64,000 bases of DNA from Xanthocytophaga flava (GCA_030068525.1 JASJOS010000002.1:310001-374000), one strand, 5' to 3'; counted from the first letter of the stretch, positions 1 through 8,919 are shown. Notes: a model not told the origin generated them from the letters alone. Numbers and translations: made by a program.

Positions 1-118
1 TTTCAAACCGTTTCTGTTTGCCTCCCAGAATAAAAATTCCTGCAACCAATATAATGATAGCCAAGAGTACGAACACTCCTACTACCACAGATCGTTTATT
101 GTTTTCTGCTGTTCCCAT
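1..118 (-). CDS. mlaD: MlaD/MCE-domain lipid-transport protein, N-terminus only
   Basis: Reading the minus strand from an ATG at 118-116 gives 39 codons that run off the window edge. A short polar N-terminus is followed by one long hydrophobic segment (residues about 10-31), the membrane anchor expected of an MCE/MlaD protein; the MCE domain itself lies outside the window. It starts 6 nt after the ATPase gene stop and is third in an mlaE-mlaF-mlaD order. In this family MlaD forms a hexameric lipid-binding ring docked on the MlaE permease in the inner membrane. The identification rests mainly on position and the anchor. Confidence 0.7.
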   Translation of the reverse strand, partial: MGTAENNKRSVVVGVFVLLAIIILVAGIFILGGKQKRFE

Positions 119-124
119 AGTTAG

Positions 125-895
125 TTAATCTGTAAAGTTATAATCATAAAAAGCTTTCACTCGTTCATCTTCTGTTGTAAATACCTCATCAAATGTGCCT
201 TGGCGCTGAAATTGCCCATCAAGCAGCATAACGATTCTGTCACCTGTGATTTTGGCACAGGTAAGGTCATGTGTAATGATAATAGAAGATGAATGAAACT
301 TTTGCTGAACCTCATTGATCAGGTTATTGATGTCCATACTGGTAATAGGATCAAGACCTGCTGTAGGTTCATCGTATAGCATAATTTCAGGTTTCAGAAT
401 CAATGTTCGAGCTATCCCAATGCGTTTGCGCTGGCCGCCTGATAGCTGGGATGGCATTTGATTGATTGTTTGAGATAGTCCTACATCTTCCAGGAGCTCT
501 TCTACACGTTGGTTAATTTCGTTTTCACTCAACTCTTTTTCATGGCGTCTTAACGGAAATTCCAGGTTTTCACGAACCGTCATACTATCATACAAGGCAC
601 TATTCTGAAAGGAGAATCCGATCTTTAAGCGCAGTGCATCCATTTCTTTTTCGTTTATACCCGTAATTTCATGGTTCAACACATTTACAGAGCCTTCATC
701 AGGTTGTAGCAGTCCTGCAATAATTTTAATTAAAACAGATTTTCCTGTCCCTGACCGCCCTAATACTACCAGATTTTCTCCCTGATATAAATCCATATCT
801 ACACCTTTGAGAACGTCCAGTTCTCCAAAGGATTTCTTCAAACCCTTGATCGTAATGACTTTATTCGTAGTATCTATTTTGATATTCTCTTTCAT
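125..895 (-). CDS. mlaF: ABC transporter ATPase of the MCE/Mla phospholipid system
   Basis: A 256-aa cytoplasmic ABC ATPase with Walker A GRSGTGKS near residue 46, signature LSGGQRKR near 151, Walker B IMLYDEPTAGLD near 170 and the switch histidine in IITHDL. Together with MlaE it would power lipid movement between the membranes. The gene lies 14 nt downstream of mlaE and 6 nt upstream of mlaD, so one transcript is likely. Length and motifs are normal for the family. Whether lipid moves towards or away from the outer membrane cannot be told from sequence. Confidence 0.9.
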   Translation of the reverse strand: MKENIKIDTTNKVITIKGLKKSFGELDVLKGVDMDLYQGENLVVLGRSGTGKSVLIKIIAGLLQPDEGSVNVLNHEITGINEKEMDALRLKIGFSFQNSALYDSMTVRENLEFPLRRHEKELSENEINQRVEELLEDVGLSQTINQMPSQLSGGQRKRIGIARTLILKPEIMLYDEPTAGLDPITSMDINNLINEVQQKFHSSSIIITHDLTCAKITGDRIVMLLDGQFQRQGTFDEVFTTEDERVKAFYDYNFTD

Positions 896-909
896 AGTTA
901 TTATATATC

Positions 910-1722
910 TTATCCACGTAAGGCATTCACTATCTGCAGTATCAATAGTTCCTCAATGAACACTAGAAACATAGATGTCACAACGGATGAATTGGCGGCT
1001 TTTCCTACACCTTCGGTTCCTTTTGAAGAATTGTACCCTTTGTAACAACCTACTATGCCTATTGTAAATCCGAATACAAATGCTTTTATGACTGATGAAA
1101 AAATGTCAAGGAAGGTGATGGCATCAAATACCTGATTGATATAACTCTTAAAGCTGGTTAGTTCATTGGCATGTATGTTTACATATCCCCCCATGAGTGC
1201 TACAATCATAGTATACATGGTTAGAGTAGGAATCATGAATGTAGTAGCCAATACCCGTGATACAACTAGAAACTTAAAAGGATTGACGGCTGATACTTCC
1301 ATAGCATCAATCTGTTCAGTTACCTTCATTGATCCAAGTTCCGCCCCGATATTTGAACCGACTCGTCCTGCTGCAATCAGGGCCGTAACCAGTGGTGCAA
1401 GTGCACGTACTATTGCTACTGCGATAAGAGCTGGAAGAAGCGCTGTTGCACCTAAGTCAGCAAGAGAAGGACGTGATTGATTGGTAAACACAATACCAAT
1501 GATGAATCCGGTAAGAGAAATTAATGGCAGAGAACGGACTCCAACCTGGAAACATTGATTTATAACCTCCTGCCATTCATAAGGAGGAAGAAATACTTCT
1601 TGAAAAAAACGAACGACAAAACGATAAACTTCTGCCAGATTAACAAAGATCTGATCCAGTTTGCGGGAGAGTACATATTTGTTGGCTTTTTCCAAGCCTT
1701 CTTTAGGAGCATCTGTATGCAT
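910..1722 (-). CDS. mlaE: MlaE-type permease of the lipid ABC transporter
   Basis: A 270-aa MlaE/YrbE-family permease. The amphipathic N-terminal helix with the PPYEW stretch, the central AAGRVGSNIGAELGSMKVTEQIDAM region and several hydrophobic segments are hallmarks of the family. It is the inner-membrane core of the MlaFED lipid transporter. It is the first gene of the operon; the ATG lies 38 nt downstream, on the minus strand, of an 8-bp inverted repeat (1760-1785) that could be a control site. Confidence 0.9.
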   Translation of the reverse strand: MHTDAPKEGLEKANKYVLSRKLDQIFVNLAEVYRFVVRFFQEVFLPPYEWQEVINQCFQVGVRSLPLISLTGFIIGIVFTNQSRPSLADLGATALLPALIAVAIVRALAPLVTALIAAGRVGSNIGAELGSMKVTEQIDAMEVSAVNPFKFLVVSRVLATTFMIPTLTMYTMIVALMGGYVNIHANELTSFKSYINQVFDAITFLDIFSSVIKAFVFGFTIGIVGCYKGYNSSKGTEGVGKAANSSVVTSMFLVFIEELLILQIVNALRG

Positions 1723-1759
1723 CTGTCTGGTTCTATAAGAATAAAAAAGTTACATATTA

Positions 1760-1785
1760 CTAGTGTCCAACCATATTGACACTAG
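1760..1785. promoter_or_regulatory. Inverted repeat upstream of mlaE
   Basis: CTAGTGTC and GACACTAG form perfect 8-bp arms separated by 10 nt, just upstream of mlaE. It could be a regulator site or a 5' UTR hairpin. The rest of the 1723-2002 gap holds nothing else I recognise. Confidence 0.35.
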
Positions 1786-2002
1786 CATAGAAAAAATCGT
1801 ACCTGTAGATTTTATAGATCAATTGTGGGTAAGAATGTACGGCCAATAATGCTTTCAGTTCTGTAAATATGCTTGTGATGATGCTATGCGGGGAAGAACT
1901 ATTGACTTTATATCAGAGAACACGGCCAGAATCTTTTTACCACTAAAAAATTACTTGTTTAGAGAAAAGATGGTAGCTAAAAAGAACTGACGGTGGACTA
2001 TC

Positions 2003-2050
2003 AAAAAAAATGCTGTTTGAATCAGAGAGTATGTCTGAGTTCAAACAGCA
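2003..2050 (-). terminator. Intrinsic terminator of the sigma/FecR/lipoprotein operon
   Basis: An 11-bp outer stem (TGCTGTTTGAA with TTCAAACAGCA) continues, after a single bulge, into a 5-bp TCAGA/TCTGA stem. On the minus strand it is followed by eight T. It lies 30 nt past the lipoprotein stop. Confidence 0.85.
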
Positions 2051-2079
2051 GGAAATAAGTATATTTTTTGTCTTGGGAA

Positions 2080-2310
2080 TTAGTGTTTTTTCTTTTGTTG
2101 GCCTGGGGCAAACGATTTTGCAGATTGGCTACCTGCGGCCTTCTTAGCTTGTCCCGGAGGCATTGGCTTGGCTGGAGCAGGTTTAGACTGTTGCACCACA
2201 GTAGTACGTTTTTCCACAACACAGGAAGTAAGTACAAGGGTTACAACTGTTAAAGTTAATAGGGTTCTGGTTAAATAAGTAAACATAGCTGGTTGTTTTT
2301 TCGTATTCAA
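2080..2310 (-). CDS. Small lipoprotein with a PPGQAKK...APGQQKK tail
   Basis: A 76-aa protein with a signal peptide ending in the lipobox LTSC, followed by a short basic, proline- and glutamine-rich tail containing MPPGQAKK, SAKSFAPGQ and a terminal KKKH. Small lipoproteins of this pattern recur in Bacteroidota, where some are labelled quinol oxidase subunit 4; nothing here supports an oxidase role. The gene is 32 nt downstream of the FecR gene and precedes a strong terminator, so it is the last gene of that operon and may be a target of the sigma factor. An internal Met at codon 9 is an alternative start. Function unknown. Confidence 0.7.
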   Translation of the reverse strand: MNTKKQPAMFTYLTRTLLTLTVVTLVLTSCVVEKRTTVVQQSKPAPAKPMPPGQAKKAAGSQSAKSFAPGQQKKKH

Positions 2311-2342
2311 TCAATTATATATTTTTTCTTTATCAATGAGAT

Positions 2343-3494
2343 TTAGTGTACAATCACTGCATTTTTAACATCTACTGTTACACGGGCAGTAGTACCAAAC
2401 ATATTACCGAGATTGTATTTATAATTAATGCTTTGACCTGGGATTAGGTGTTTAGGTATAGTAATAACTTTTGTTGGTTTTTCGGTTCCTTTCTTTGTAT
2501 AAATTCTGTAGATAAGCTCTATGTCCTTATAAGAAGCAATAGAAGCACGATTTGTTAAAGTTCCTTCTACAACTGTTTGGTTAAGACCATTTTTTTTCCA
2601 AGAGAATGTGTTCGTAATAAACTGTTTTGGTGAACGGATCTCATGCAGATAAGTAGCATTGTTTGACTCTGTCCACTGTAAAAAGCTCATACTAGCTACC
2701 GTTGACTGATTTAGTATTCTTTCCTGTTTTTTGAAAGTGGCTTTCTGTTTAGGTAGCAAAATTGTCTTTTTTGAATCATTCTTTGTCTCACTGAATTCAA
2801 CTTTACCCGTTACTACAGTAAGTTCGATAGTTTTATCATTCGTGTATGCTTTCAGATCAAAAGATGTTCCCAATACTTTCGTTTCGGTGCCTCCTGCCTG
2901 AATGATAAATGGTTTTGTCTTATCTTTTTCTATTACAAAGAACCCTTCACCAGATAATGTAACTCTTCGGTCACTTTTTCCAAAATCTGGCTTATAACTT
3001 ATTGTGCTGTATTTATTTAACCATATTTGACTACCGTCAGGCAAACGAATCTCTTTGACAGAATCAGTAGATTGATATGTTTGAACATCAATCTGGTTAG
3101 CTGTCTGAACAGATTTATTTGTGTTAACATATCCTGTAGTTGATGAAATAGCAGTGCTTTCAGTTGACAAGCTATCTTTTAAACCATAACCAACAGCTAA
3201 AACAAGTACTATTGCCGCAGCGGTTTGCCAGTAATATTGTTTATACCAAGGCCTTAATTCAATAACTTTTGTTTCATTCTGTAGCTTTGATTGGAAAGTA
3301 TTCCATTGATTATCTGTTTCCCAATCAATTTCTTCAGAGGAAGTTTCTGACAATTCCCATATAGTTTGAATGTCTTTTAACGTTTCCTGATGTTCAGGAT
3401 TCCTCTCTCTTGTTTTATATGCTACCTTTTCCTGTTCTGTCAATGGCTCGTTGGTCAGGTACTTTGCGAGTATTTGCCAAATGGTATTTGCCAT
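2343..3494 (-). CDS. FecR-family anti-sigma factor with an unusual C-terminal domain
   Basis: A 383-aa single-pass protein. Residues 1-85 form the cytoplasmic anti-sigma region, about 88-107 the membrane helix (TAAAIVLVLAVGYGL), and about 135-255 the periplasmic FecR domain (IRLPDGSQIWLNKYSTISY, GEGFFVIEKD, VLGTSFDLKAY). Such proteins hold an ECF sigma factor at the membrane until a signal arrives. The sigma gene is directly upstream (122 nt). Typical Bacteroidota FecR proteins end in a DUF4974 domain and sit next to susC; here the last 110 residues look instead like an FxLYD-type beta-sandwich (VEGTLTNRASIASYKDIELIYRI is the recognisable core), and no TonB receptor is adjacent. Confidence 0.85.
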   Translation of the reverse strand: MANTIWQILAKYLTNEPLTEQEKVAYKTRERNPEHQETLKDIQTIWELSETSSEEIDWETDNQWNTFQSKLQNETKVIELRPWYKQYYWQTAAAIVLVLAVGYGLKDSLSTESTAISSTTGYVNTNKSVQTANQIDVQTYQSTDSVKEIRLPDGSQIWLNKYSTISYKPDFGKSDRRVTLSGEGFFVIEKDKTKPFIIQAGGTETKVLGTSFDLKAYTNDKTIELTVVTGKVEFSETKNDSKKTILLPKQKATFKKQERILNQSTVASMSFLQWTESNNATYLHEIRSPKQFITNTFSWKKNGLNQTVVEGTLTNRASIASYKDIELIYRIYTKKGTEKPTKVITIPKHLIPGQSINYKYNLGNMFGTTARVTVDVKNAVIVH

Positions 3495-3615
3495 AGTCAG
3501 AATAAATGTTTTGCTGATTGTATGAGTAAAACAGTTGAGAAGAGATTTACCCCTAAAGAAAAGTGAAAAAAATATTTATTTTTTTTAGAGGGTTGATAGT
3601 CAATAGTATATGTCG

Positions 3616-4185
3616 TCATACTTTTTCTGTTATCCAACTGACAACCAAGAGAAGTATACTTATGAGAAATTCCTTGCTCAGATAAGGTTTGAGAGCAATT
3701 CGCAGTTTTTCCAGTGCTATACCCATTTGATTTTCAACGGTTTTGACTGAGAGATCAAGTTGTTCGGCAATCTGCTGATACTTAAGACCTTCTTGTCGTG
3801 AGAGCAAATAAATGACTTTGCATTTAGGTGGAAGGTTATCTATTGCCTGCTGTACTTTTTCATGAAGTTCATTAAACAACACTCTGTCTGTAGTATCATT
3901 GCTCACAAAGTCGTTGCTCTGCTGGATATATTGATGAATAGTGCGTTTTTTTTGGAATCTTTCTAAATGATTTAAGGAAACATGTGTAGTTGATTTATAG
4001 AGATAACTTCTGAGTTGTTCTCCCCAATCCAACTCTTCACGGTTTTTCCATAACTTTAAGAAGACTTCCTGTACAATATCCTGAGCCTGTTCTTTATCTC
4101 TTACAAATGTATAGGCCCAGCGACACAACTCCTTATGGTATTGTTTAAATAAAGTTTCTACGGCATCGGAATTTACTTTTTTCAT
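3616..4185 (-). CDS. ECF RNA polymerase sigma factor with a hydrophobic C-terminal tail
   Basis: From the ATG at 4185 the product is 189 aa. Region 2 is visible as LFKQYHKELCRWAYTFVRDKEQAQDIVQEVFLKLW in two parts, and region 4 as LPPKCKVIYLLSRQEGLKYQQIAEQL. A longer reading from 4302 adds 39 residues unlike any sigma factor, so the internal ATG was chosen. After region 4 the protein ends in a hydrophobic stretch (SILLLVVSWI) that could anchor it to the membrane or dock it on the anti-sigma factor. It is the first gene of the sigma-FecR-lipoprotein operon. The regulon cannot be read from this window. Confidence 0.85.
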   Translation of the reverse strand: MKKVNSDAVETLFKQYHKELCRWAYTFVRDKEQAQDIVQEVFLKLWKNREELDWGEQLRSYLYKSTTHVSLNHLERFQKKRTIHQYIQQSNDFVSNDTTDRVLFNELHEKVQQAIDNLPPKCKVIYLLSRQEGLKYQQIAEQLDLSVKTVENQMGIALEKLRIALKPYLSKEFLISILLLVVSWITEKV

Positions 4186-4634
4186 CTCTGTCAACTTCAA
4201 TATTCTACAAAGATGAAGAAAAAAAAGTATTGGAAATCTGCTGCTTATAATCCAGCTGTATTTACATAAATTAATCAGGTTATATTTTGAGTAGTATTGC
4301 AAACTTAGCCATATAATCTTTTAGTTTTTGGCTCATTCTATAAAAGGTTAGCTTGTGGGGATTTATATCTACATATGGTGTTTGCAATGATAGACCCATA
4401 GATAGGATATAAAATATAATGAACCAATGTTCCAGGAAAAGCCGAGGAAGAATCTCTTGAAGTGGTATAGAATTTGTTCCGATTTTAAATTACACTTTTT
4501 ACTTTTACAAGCTAACATTTTACACCCAGACAGTACTCAATTTATTCATAGGGTGAGAATTTTCTTTATCAGTAATATAGTCTGAGATCTATTTTGTATT
4601 CTTCTGTCAAGGTAGAAGATTAACATTCATTATT
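4186..4634. other. Divergent intergenic region
   Basis: 449 nt between the sigma gene (minus) and the histidine kinase (plus). It is AT-rich and must hold promoters for both. I see no convincing TTTG/TAnnTTTG pair, strong hairpin or small ORF. Confidence 0.5.
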
Positions 4635-7025
4635 ATGAGCATCCCTTCAGATATAAATCCCTTAAATACTTCAGAGAAAAAGCCTATTGAGAAAACAAAG
4701 CCATTACTTACTGTTTCATCAGAGGTTGTAACCTCACTGACAAGCCAGACAGAGACATTATTTGGTTTCGGAAGCTGGCAATGGATAGTAGAAACAGAGC
4801 AGATGGTTTGGTCTGACGGCCTGATGCATCTATTCGGATATGGACCAGAAACATTTGGCTCTAATTATAAAGATCTCTCATTTTTTACAGAACATTTGCA
4901 CCCTCTGGATAAGGAAAGAGCAATTAGTTACTTGGTGGAAGTAAAACAATTATCTGCCTGGATACCGTTAGAGGTCAGAATTCTAACTTTTGATGGAAAG
5001 CAGAAATGGATTTCTATCAAAGGACAAATTAGTCATATATATAGTACTCCAACATGGATTTGTCTGATAGAAGATATCACCTCACAGGTGACAAGTAGAC
5101 AACAGGAAGAAAAGGTAGTTAAAAGATTGCGTCAGCAAGAAAAGTTGTTTCAATGTGTAGAACATAATTTTCACTATGGAAGCCTGGAGTGGGATCTGGA
5201 TACAAATGAGGTAGTTTGGTCTGAGGGGATGATGTCTTTGATGGGTTATACACCAGAAACATTCGGTAATAATCCTTGTACACCTGATTTGTATTTATCT
5301 CATTTGCCAGCAGAGGATGTTCAGAAAACGACGGCAATGATAGACCATTATAAAACTACTCAAAACTTCATTCCTTTTGAGCAACGGGTCATAACCAGAG
5401 ATGGAAAAGAAAAAATTCTGGCAGGAGAATGGAGCATTAGCTCTGAAGAAAGAAAAGTAATATGTCTGCTACATGACATTACTCAGGAAAAGCAGAAAGA
5501 TATACAAATTGAGCAACAAGCCTGGGCACTGGAAAATATCTTTCGGAATACTCCCACCAGTATGTGTGTGCTGAAGGTAGTATATGATGAAGAAAAGCAG
5601 ATATCCGATTTAGTATATGTGTATGTCAGTCAAACTTTACAGGAGCAAACCAGACTTGCTGAAAGTGAATTGATAGGAAAAAGCATGTTGCAGTTATTTC
5701 CTGAGGTCAAGAATTCACACTTCTGGCTGGCTTATCAGCGGGTGCTTATAACAAAGGAATCTGAACGTTTTGAAGATTTCTATGAATTTGACGGCTATCA
5801 AAACTGGCTGGAAGGACAGGTTGCTTATTTGGACGACCATCATTTGTTGTCATCTTTTACGATAATCAATGATTTGAAGCAGATCCAGCAAGCGTTGGAG
5901 CATCAATCTGATTTGTTTGAAAGTGTAATTAATAATTCGCCAGTTTGTATCGTTTTATATAGAGCCATCCGAGATGCCTCTGGACAGATCATAGACTTTG
6001 TTCATGAATTATCAAATCCTGCCAACAGCTTGATAACTGGAAAAACAGAGGAAGAATTAATAGGAAAGTCATGGTTGACTCACTATCCGGAAAATAGGGT
6101 AAATGGCTTTTTTGATCTGTTTGTTTCTGTTGTAGAAACAGGCAGAACTGAACGAAAAACTTTTTTGTATGATGCACATGGCATAAAAGGTTGGTTTGAT
6201 GGAAATATTGTTAAACAGGGAGATGGTATACTGTTCACATACCAAGACATAACAGCTCTAACACAGCAGCAGCAACAAATCGAACAAACTAATCTGGAAT
6301 TGACACGGTCAAATACTGAACTGGAAAACTTTGCCTATGTAGCTTCTCATGATTTACAGGAACCATTACGAAAGGTTAAATCGTTTAGTAGCCTCTTAGT
6401 AAAGGAATACAGTACATTATTGGAAGGAAATGGCCAACTGTATATACAGCGTATGCAAATGGCTGTTGAACGCATGCAGACGCTGATCAATGATTTACTT
6501 GAATATTCCAGAGTTGGAAGATTGGAAGAGGGATACCAGCAAGTGAATCTGAATGAATTGATTACAAAAGTATGGATGCCTCTGAAGGAGGAAAAAGAGA
6601 ATACTGGAAAGCTGATAGAGTTTACTATAGATGAACTGCCAGAAATTCATTCTATCCCTTCTCAGATAAATCAGTTATTTGCTAACCTGTTAGGAAATGC
6701 CGTAAAATTTTCGAAGCCGGATGAACCGCTGACTATTCAAATTAGAAGGATGCCACTGACAGAGGAAGATAGAGGCAATCTACGGTTTGTCGAACAAACA
6801 GAGTATATCAAAATTGTTGTAGAAGATAATGGTATTGGGTTCGAACCTGAACACAAAGAGAGGATATTTGGTCTTTTTCAACGATTGCATGGCCGGAGTG
6901 AGTACGAAGGTTCAGGCATTGGACTGGCTATCTGCAAAAGGATTGTAGAAAATCACAAAGGATTTATGTATGCAGACAGTGAACCTGGAAAAGGGGCACA
7001 ATTTATTGTATTACTTCCGGCTTGA
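4635..7025 (+). CDS. Cytoplasmic multi-PAS sensor histidine kinase
   Basis: A 796-aa protein with no signal peptide or membrane helix, so probably cytoplasmic. Four PAS-type sensor modules span roughly residues 45-150, 170-285, 290-415 and 420-545; the first two are similar to each other (both carry a W-x-E/D...VWS-x-G-x-M segment followed by a YxPETFG element). A HisKA domain follows with the phosphoacceptor at His572 (ASHDLQEPLRKV), then a HATPase_c domain with NLLGNAVKFS, VEDNGIGF, FGLFQRLH and GSGIGLAICKRI. The kinase is of the phytochrome-like HWE-less HisKA type that often acts with an unlinked single-domain response regulator. No response regulator is adjacent. The ligand is unknown. 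Confidence 0.9.
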   Translation: MSIPSDINPLNTSEKKPIEKTKPLLTVSSEVVTSLTSQTETLFGFGSWQWIVETEQMVWSDGLMHLFGYGPETFGSNYKDLSFFTEHLHPLDKERAISYLVEVKQLSAWIPLEVRILTFDGKQKWISIKGQISHIYSTPTWICLIEDITSQVTSRQQEEKVVKRLRQQEKLFQCVEHNFHYGSLEWDLDTNEVVWSEGMMSLMGYTPETFGNNPCTPDLYLSHLPAEDVQKTTAMIDHYKTTQNFIPFEQRVITRDGKEKILAGEWSISSEERKVICLLHDITQEKQKDIQIEQQAWALENIFRNTPTSMCVLKVVYDEEKQISDLVYVYVSQTLQEQTRLAESELIGKSMLQLFPEVKNSHFWLAYQRVLITKESERFEDFYEFDGYQNWLEGQVAYLDDHHLLSSFTIINDLKQIQQALEHQSDLFESVINNSPVCIVLYRAIRDASGQIIDFVHELSNPANSLITGKTEEELIGKSWLTHYPENRVNGFFDLFVSVVETGRTERKTFLYDAHGIKGWFDGNIVKQGDGILFTYQDITALTQQQQQIEQTNLELTRSNTELENFAYVASHDLQEPLRKVKSFSSLLVKEYSTLLEGNGQLYIQRMQMAVERMQTLINDLLEYSRVGRLEEGYQQVNLNELITKVWMPLKEEKENTGKLIEFTIDELPEIHSIPSQINQLFANLLGNAVKFSKPDEPLTIQIRRMPLTEEDRGNLRFVEQTEYIKIVVEDNGIGFEPEHKERIFGLFQRLHGRSEYEGSGIGLAICKRIVENHKGFMYADSEPGKGAQFIVLLPA

Positions 7026-7026
7026 A

Positions 7027-7065
7027 ACATCACTATATGCTTTAGAGAAAAGCGTATAGTGATGT
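7027..7065. terminator. Hairpin between convergent genes
   Basis: ACATCACTATA pairs with TATAGTGATGT, and an inner GCTTT/AAAGC adds to the stem. It separates the kinase gene and the convergent membrane-protein gene. T-runs on either side are weak, so it would be a modest bidirectional terminator. Confidence 0.6.
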
Positions 7066-7069
7066 CTTA

Positions 7070-7807
7070 TCAGGCATACTGTCTTTGTATTTTTCTGCGG
7101 GCAGGTATTAATGTTTGTGCAATTGAAACCATATGCATAAATGCTGCAGAAGGAATAAATACAGAAAGTAAAAGTAAATAGGGCATTGTGCCAAACTGTG
7201 GTGCAAATGTATGCTCAAGGCCACAAAGCTCAGGACAAATTAATGTAGTCATGAAGACAAATGTCTCTACTGCCAGCAATCCTAAACCCAATATATTCCA
7301 TCCAACCAATGTTTGGGTAGACATAGTCTTTGAAATATATGCCATACATCCAACAACAGGAGCAGTGATGCCTATAAGAATGCTCAGATTATATCCTTCA
7401 AAAGTAGCGTGTGCAGGTATTACTCCCTGAACATAACTTCCATAAATTAATAATTCAACAGCAATTCGTAATGTCTGTCCATATACAGTCATTGGTTTGG
7501 GAAAATACATTACGAATACTTTAAATTTATTAGACAGGAAAAAGTAAGTAAGAAATCCTGTTATAGGCAACAGTACCAATACAGGAATACGCAAAGGTGA
7601 TTCCATGTCTGTCAAAATATTACTTGTAGACAACAAAGTAATATAACCTAACCAGCCAAGCACAGCCAGTATAGTATTGCGTTTCCATCTGCGAACTCTC
7701 TGGGAGTTTTCATTTCTTTTACGGAACGTAGCTTCCATCCCGTGTTGCCAGAATGCCAGCGTGGCAATCAATAAGGCAACAAATCCAACAGTAATCATAA
7801 TTTTCAA
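7070..7807 (-). CDS. Multi-pass membrane protein of unknown function
   Basis: A 245-aa protein with about seven hydrophobic segments: residues 3-20, 48-62, 74-92, 112-128, 138-156, 167-186 and 206-230. A basic loop (RKRNENSQRVRRWKR) follows the first helix, consistent with it facing the cytoplasm. I do not recognise the family; it resembles uncharacterised integral membrane proteins of Bacteroidota. It is a single gene, convergent with the kinase, with a long spacer upstream. A second Met at codon 4 is a possible start. Confidence 0.65.
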   Translation of the reverse strand: MKIMITVGFVALLIATLAFWQHGMEATFRKRNENSQRVRRWKRNTILAVLGWLGYITLLSTSNILTDMESPLRIPVLVLLPITGFLTYFFLSNKFKVFVMYFPKPMTVYGQTLRIAVELLIYGSYVQGVIPAHATFEGYNLSILIGITAPVVGCMAYISKTMSTQTLVGWNILGLGLLAVETFVFMTTLICPELCGLEHTFAPQFGTMPYLLLLSVFIPSAAFMHMVSIAQTLIPARRKIQRQYA

Positions 7808-7960
7808 AGTGTAGTTGTAGTATTAGAAAAATCTAGTATTCTATTAGTATCTATTTTCAACGTGAGGGAAATATCTACTATGCAAAAATACTTGCAATCT
7901 CCTTGCCATAATTTGCATTGTATTGATAATCAGTGCTGTGTATGTTTTTTGTGTTTTTTG

Positions 7961-7980
7961 TATGTCCGGTTCCGGACATA
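7961..7980. promoter_or_regulatory. Operator-like palindrome
   Basis: TATGTCCGG and CCGGACATA form perfect 9-bp arms around a central TT. The GC-rich core stands out in an AT-rich spacer and has the size of a dimeric regulator site. It lies about 155 nt upstream of the minus-strand membrane-protein gene. Confidence 0.5.
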
Positions 7981-8295
7981 TTTATACGATACTGAACGTA
8001 TCTGACAAAAAATAGCATGGGAGAGTTTCTAAGAACAGTGCAAAAATACGAAAAAAATGGATTAGATGCTAACAGCAATGATAGGATTGATCAGAATTTG
8101 ATCTTAAATGCACGAAAAAGGCTTTCAATTGACATTTACAAATAGTAGCAGAATCAGCCTTCATGTGTACCCCTATAGTATAAATGCCATAAATGCTATC
8201 ATTGAGCCGGAGTATTACAATTGATGTGCATTTTTATTCAATTCATAACGCTATCCAAACATTTGAAGATAGACAGGATTGAATACCTCTTGAGG

Positions 8296-8334
8296 ATCGT
8301 GTTGTTTTGTATCACTTATCGAAAACAACACGAT
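8296..8334 (+). promoter_or_regulatory. 13-bp stem-loop upstream of the barrel gene
   Basis: ATCGTGTTGTTTT and AAAACAACACGAT are perfect 13-bp arms with a 13-nt loop, ending 40 nt before the ATG at 8375. Neither side has a T-run, so it is more likely a 5' UTR structure or an operator than a terminator. Confidence 0.5.
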
Positions 8335-8374
8335 TCAAACTAGTTACATTCTAATCTTTTATCTAAAAACAACT

Positions 8375-8908
8375 ATGAAAACACGTTTCTTCTACCTGAC
8401 TCTTTTCCTATTAGTAGCAGGAATTTTTACATCTAAAGTTCAGGCCCAAGAGGTCGCAGGTACCAAATATCTGAATGCTGGGGTTGGGATAGGCAGTTTT
8501 AATGCAGGCGGAATTCCTTTGGGCGTATCATTTGAATACGGCTTGAAAAATAATATTAGTGTAGGGGCATTTTTTGATTATGCCCGTTACGGAGAGAATT
8601 ATGCCGGATATAAATGGCATTATACATTTTTATACTTTGGGGGGAGAGCATCTTATCATGCTAACGAATTGTTCGGAATTTCAAACGAAAAGTTAGATGT
8701 CTATGGAGGATTATCACTTGGATTCAGGAGTGTATCCTATAAAGACAATTCCGGATACTACAATGATTATTATAATCCATATACTAATAGCCTCATCTTA
8801 GGCCTTCATGCTGGTGCACGATATATGTTATCTGAAAAAGTAGGAGGATTTGCAGAGGTTGGATATGGGGTTGCTGCTTTACGTCTGGGTGTAACAGCTA
8901 AGTTTTAA
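8375..8908 (+). CDS. Outer-membrane beta-barrel protein
   Basis: A 177-aa protein with an N-terminal signal peptide (hydrophobic LTLFLLVAGIFT, cleavage likely after VQAQ). The mature part is rich in alternating aromatic and glycine residues (YLNAGVGIGSF, GVSFEYGLKNNISVGAFFDYARY, GGLSLGFRSVSY, GLHAGARYML, GFAEVGYGVAALRLGV), the pattern of a small eight-stranded outer-membrane barrel of the OmpA/OprF-like type. It sits alone, with its own upstream hairpin and a hairpin downstream. Specific role unknown. Confidence 0.75.
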   Translation: MKTRFFYLTLFLLVAGIFTSKVQAQEVAGTKYLNAGVGIGSFNAGGIPLGVSFEYGLKNNISVGAFFDYARYGENYAGYKWHYTFLYFGGRASYHANELFGISNEKLDVYGGLSLGFRSVSYKDNSGYYNDYYNPYTNSLILGLHAGARYMLSEKVGGFAEVGYGVAALRLGVTAKF

Positions 8909-8919
8909 TCTAAGATGAT

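Larger units (their letters stand above)
7808..8374. other. Divergent spacer with two strong inverted repeats
   Basis: 567 nt between the membrane-protein gene (minus) and the barrel gene (plus). It holds the near-perfect palindrome at 7961-7980 and the 13-bp hairpin at 8296-8334, described separately. A 66-codon open frame on the minus strand has no protein-like character and was not called. Confidence 0.6.

Noticed and set aside
7878-8078. 66-codon frame on the minus strand in the 7808-8374 spacer
   Set aside because: It runs across the operator-like palindrome, has no protein-like pattern and lies in AT-rich DNA where such frames are expected.
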